NCBI GenBank assembly: GCA_964591255.1
Contig: CAZQAA010000196.1
Coordinates: 1 to 6,356, forward strand
Length of the DNA: 6,356 nucleotides
DNA from: CAZQAA01 sp964591255
GTDB taxonomy: Bacteria > Desulfobacterota > DSM-4660 > Desulfatiglandales > Desulfatiglandaceae
Reading direction: 5' to 3'
The notes beneath the pieces are model-generated. The model was not told the DNA's origin, did not search any database, and saw only the letters and a program-made list of their open reading frames with translations. The position numbers were made by a program, and so were the translations under genes. This document shows positions 5,688 through 6,356 of the stretch, in pieces; position 1 is the stretch's first letter, and every line of letters begins with the position of its first letter.

Positions 5688-6356
5688 ATGAGCGGGATTA
5701 AGGTAGGTATTATTGGCGCTGGGGGATATGGGGGCTGTGGTGCGATTGAACTGTTGCATGCTCATCCATATGCCAGGATTATGGCCCTTATGGACAAACA
5801 GGATGTGGGCAAACCGATAAGTTCAATATATCCACATCTTACGGGGTTTTGTGATTTGCCTATAACAGATCCTGATGACCACGATTGTCCCGATGATTTT
5901 CATGTGGTCTTTTTTGCAACCCCTGATGGAGTAGGGCAAAAAGAGGCCTCATCATGGCTTGAAAAAGGCGTTAAAGTTATTGACTATAGTGGTGATTTTC
6001 GATTCAATGACCTTGAGATGTACAAGGGGTATGGATCCAGAATAGGACGTGGAGAAGATCATGCATCTCCCGAAATCCTGTCTCAGTCAGTTTATGGCCT
6101 TGCCGAATTGCATCGTGATGACATCGCACGTACTGATCTGGTGGGAAACCCGGGATGTTTTGCGGTCAGCTGTATACTCGGCATTTCTCCTGCCGTAAAA
6201 TTTGCTCTTGTGGAGCCTGAGTCCATTATTTGTGATGCAAAAACCGGGGTTTCAGGTGCAGGAAAAACGCCATCTCCGATTTTTCACTATCCATCCAGAT
6301 ATGACTCCATGAATGCTTACAAGGTGTCAGGACATCAGCACGTCTATGAGATAGAG
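5688..6356 (+). CDS. argC: N-acetyl-gamma-glutamyl-phosphate reductase (5' part, cut by window end)
   Basis: The third enzyme of arginine synthesis: it reduces N-acetylglutamyl phosphate to the semialdehyde with NADPH. The visible 223 residues, of a usual 340-350, start with the dinucleotide-binding motif GIIGAGGYGG (7-16). They include the FFATPDGVG loop (75-83), VIDYSGDFR (97-105), VYGLAEL (135-141) and the active-site GNPGCF (153-158) with the nucleophile C157, then the KTGVSGAGK loop near residue 186. ATG at 5688 has GAGGGG at 5674-5679 with an 8-base spacer. The frame is open to the end of the window and the C-terminal third is missing. It lies 37 bases after the YchF-like gene with no terminator in between. 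Confidence 0.97.
   Translation, partial: MSGIKVGIIGAGGYGGCGAIELLHAHPYARIMALMDKQDVGKPISSIYPHLTGFCDLPITDPDDHDCPDDFHVVFFATPDGVGQKEASSWLEKGVKVIDYSGDFRFNDLEMYKGYGSRIGRGEDHASPEILSQSVYGLAELHRDDIARTDLVGNPGCFAVSCILGISPAVKFALVEPESIICDAKTGVSGAGKTPSPIFHYPSRYDSMNAYKVSGHQHVYEIE

Noticed and set aside
5659..5691. Short + strand ORF (MNVLQEGLFL) whose TGA overlaps the argC ATG
   Set aside because: No ribosome binding site precedes it; the strong GAGGGG inside it serves argC. It is most likely chance.

Overview
The window looks like a chromosomal segment of a dissimilatory sulfate-reducing bacterium, most likely in Desulfobacterota (the former Deltaproteobacteria). This is inferred from three neighbouring genes at the left end: the C-terminal part of an NrfD-type quinone-interacting membrane subunit that resembles DsrP of the DsrMKJOP complex, a small acidic 2[4Fe-4S] ferredoxin, and a periplasmic tetraheme cytochrome c3. 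Species and genus cannot be read from the sequence. No mobile element, CRISPR array, rRNA or tRNA was seen.

Layout. Positions 2-777 (+ strand) hold the end of the dsrP-like gene and the ferredoxin gene, closed by a strong hairpin terminator (794-846) that is enclosed in an outer inverted repeat (781-861). Positions 876-4328 lie on the - strand. A folate-pathway operon pabA (3759-4328), pabB (2323-3762) and pabC (1437-2294) reads towards the left, followed by the cytochrome c3 gene (876-1307). The cytochrome has its own good sigma70-type promoter, whose -35 box overlaps the end of pabC. A divergent intergenic region (4329-4600) contains an intrinsic terminator facing pabA, only 18 bases upstream of its TTG start and with no - strand gene ahead of it; this looks like a transcription attenuator. 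On the + strand come a diverged YchF/OLA1-like P-loop protein (4601-5650) and the first 223 codons of argC (5688-6356, cut by the window end).

How the genes work together. The left part belongs to electron transfer: membrane quinone chemistry, a cytoplasmic ferredoxin and a periplasmic cytochrome. The pab genes form a complete module from chorismate to p-aminobenzoate: PabA supplies ammonia from glutamine, PabB makes 4-amino-4-deoxychorismate, and PabC removes pyruvate. argC starts or continues an arginine biosynthesis unit. The YchF-like protein has the overall YchF layout including the C-terminal TGS-type domain, but the Walker A lysine is arginine and the DxxG (switch II) segment is absent, so it is probably not a normal YchF NTPase. 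That protein and the apparent attenuator before pabA are the two least ordinary items.
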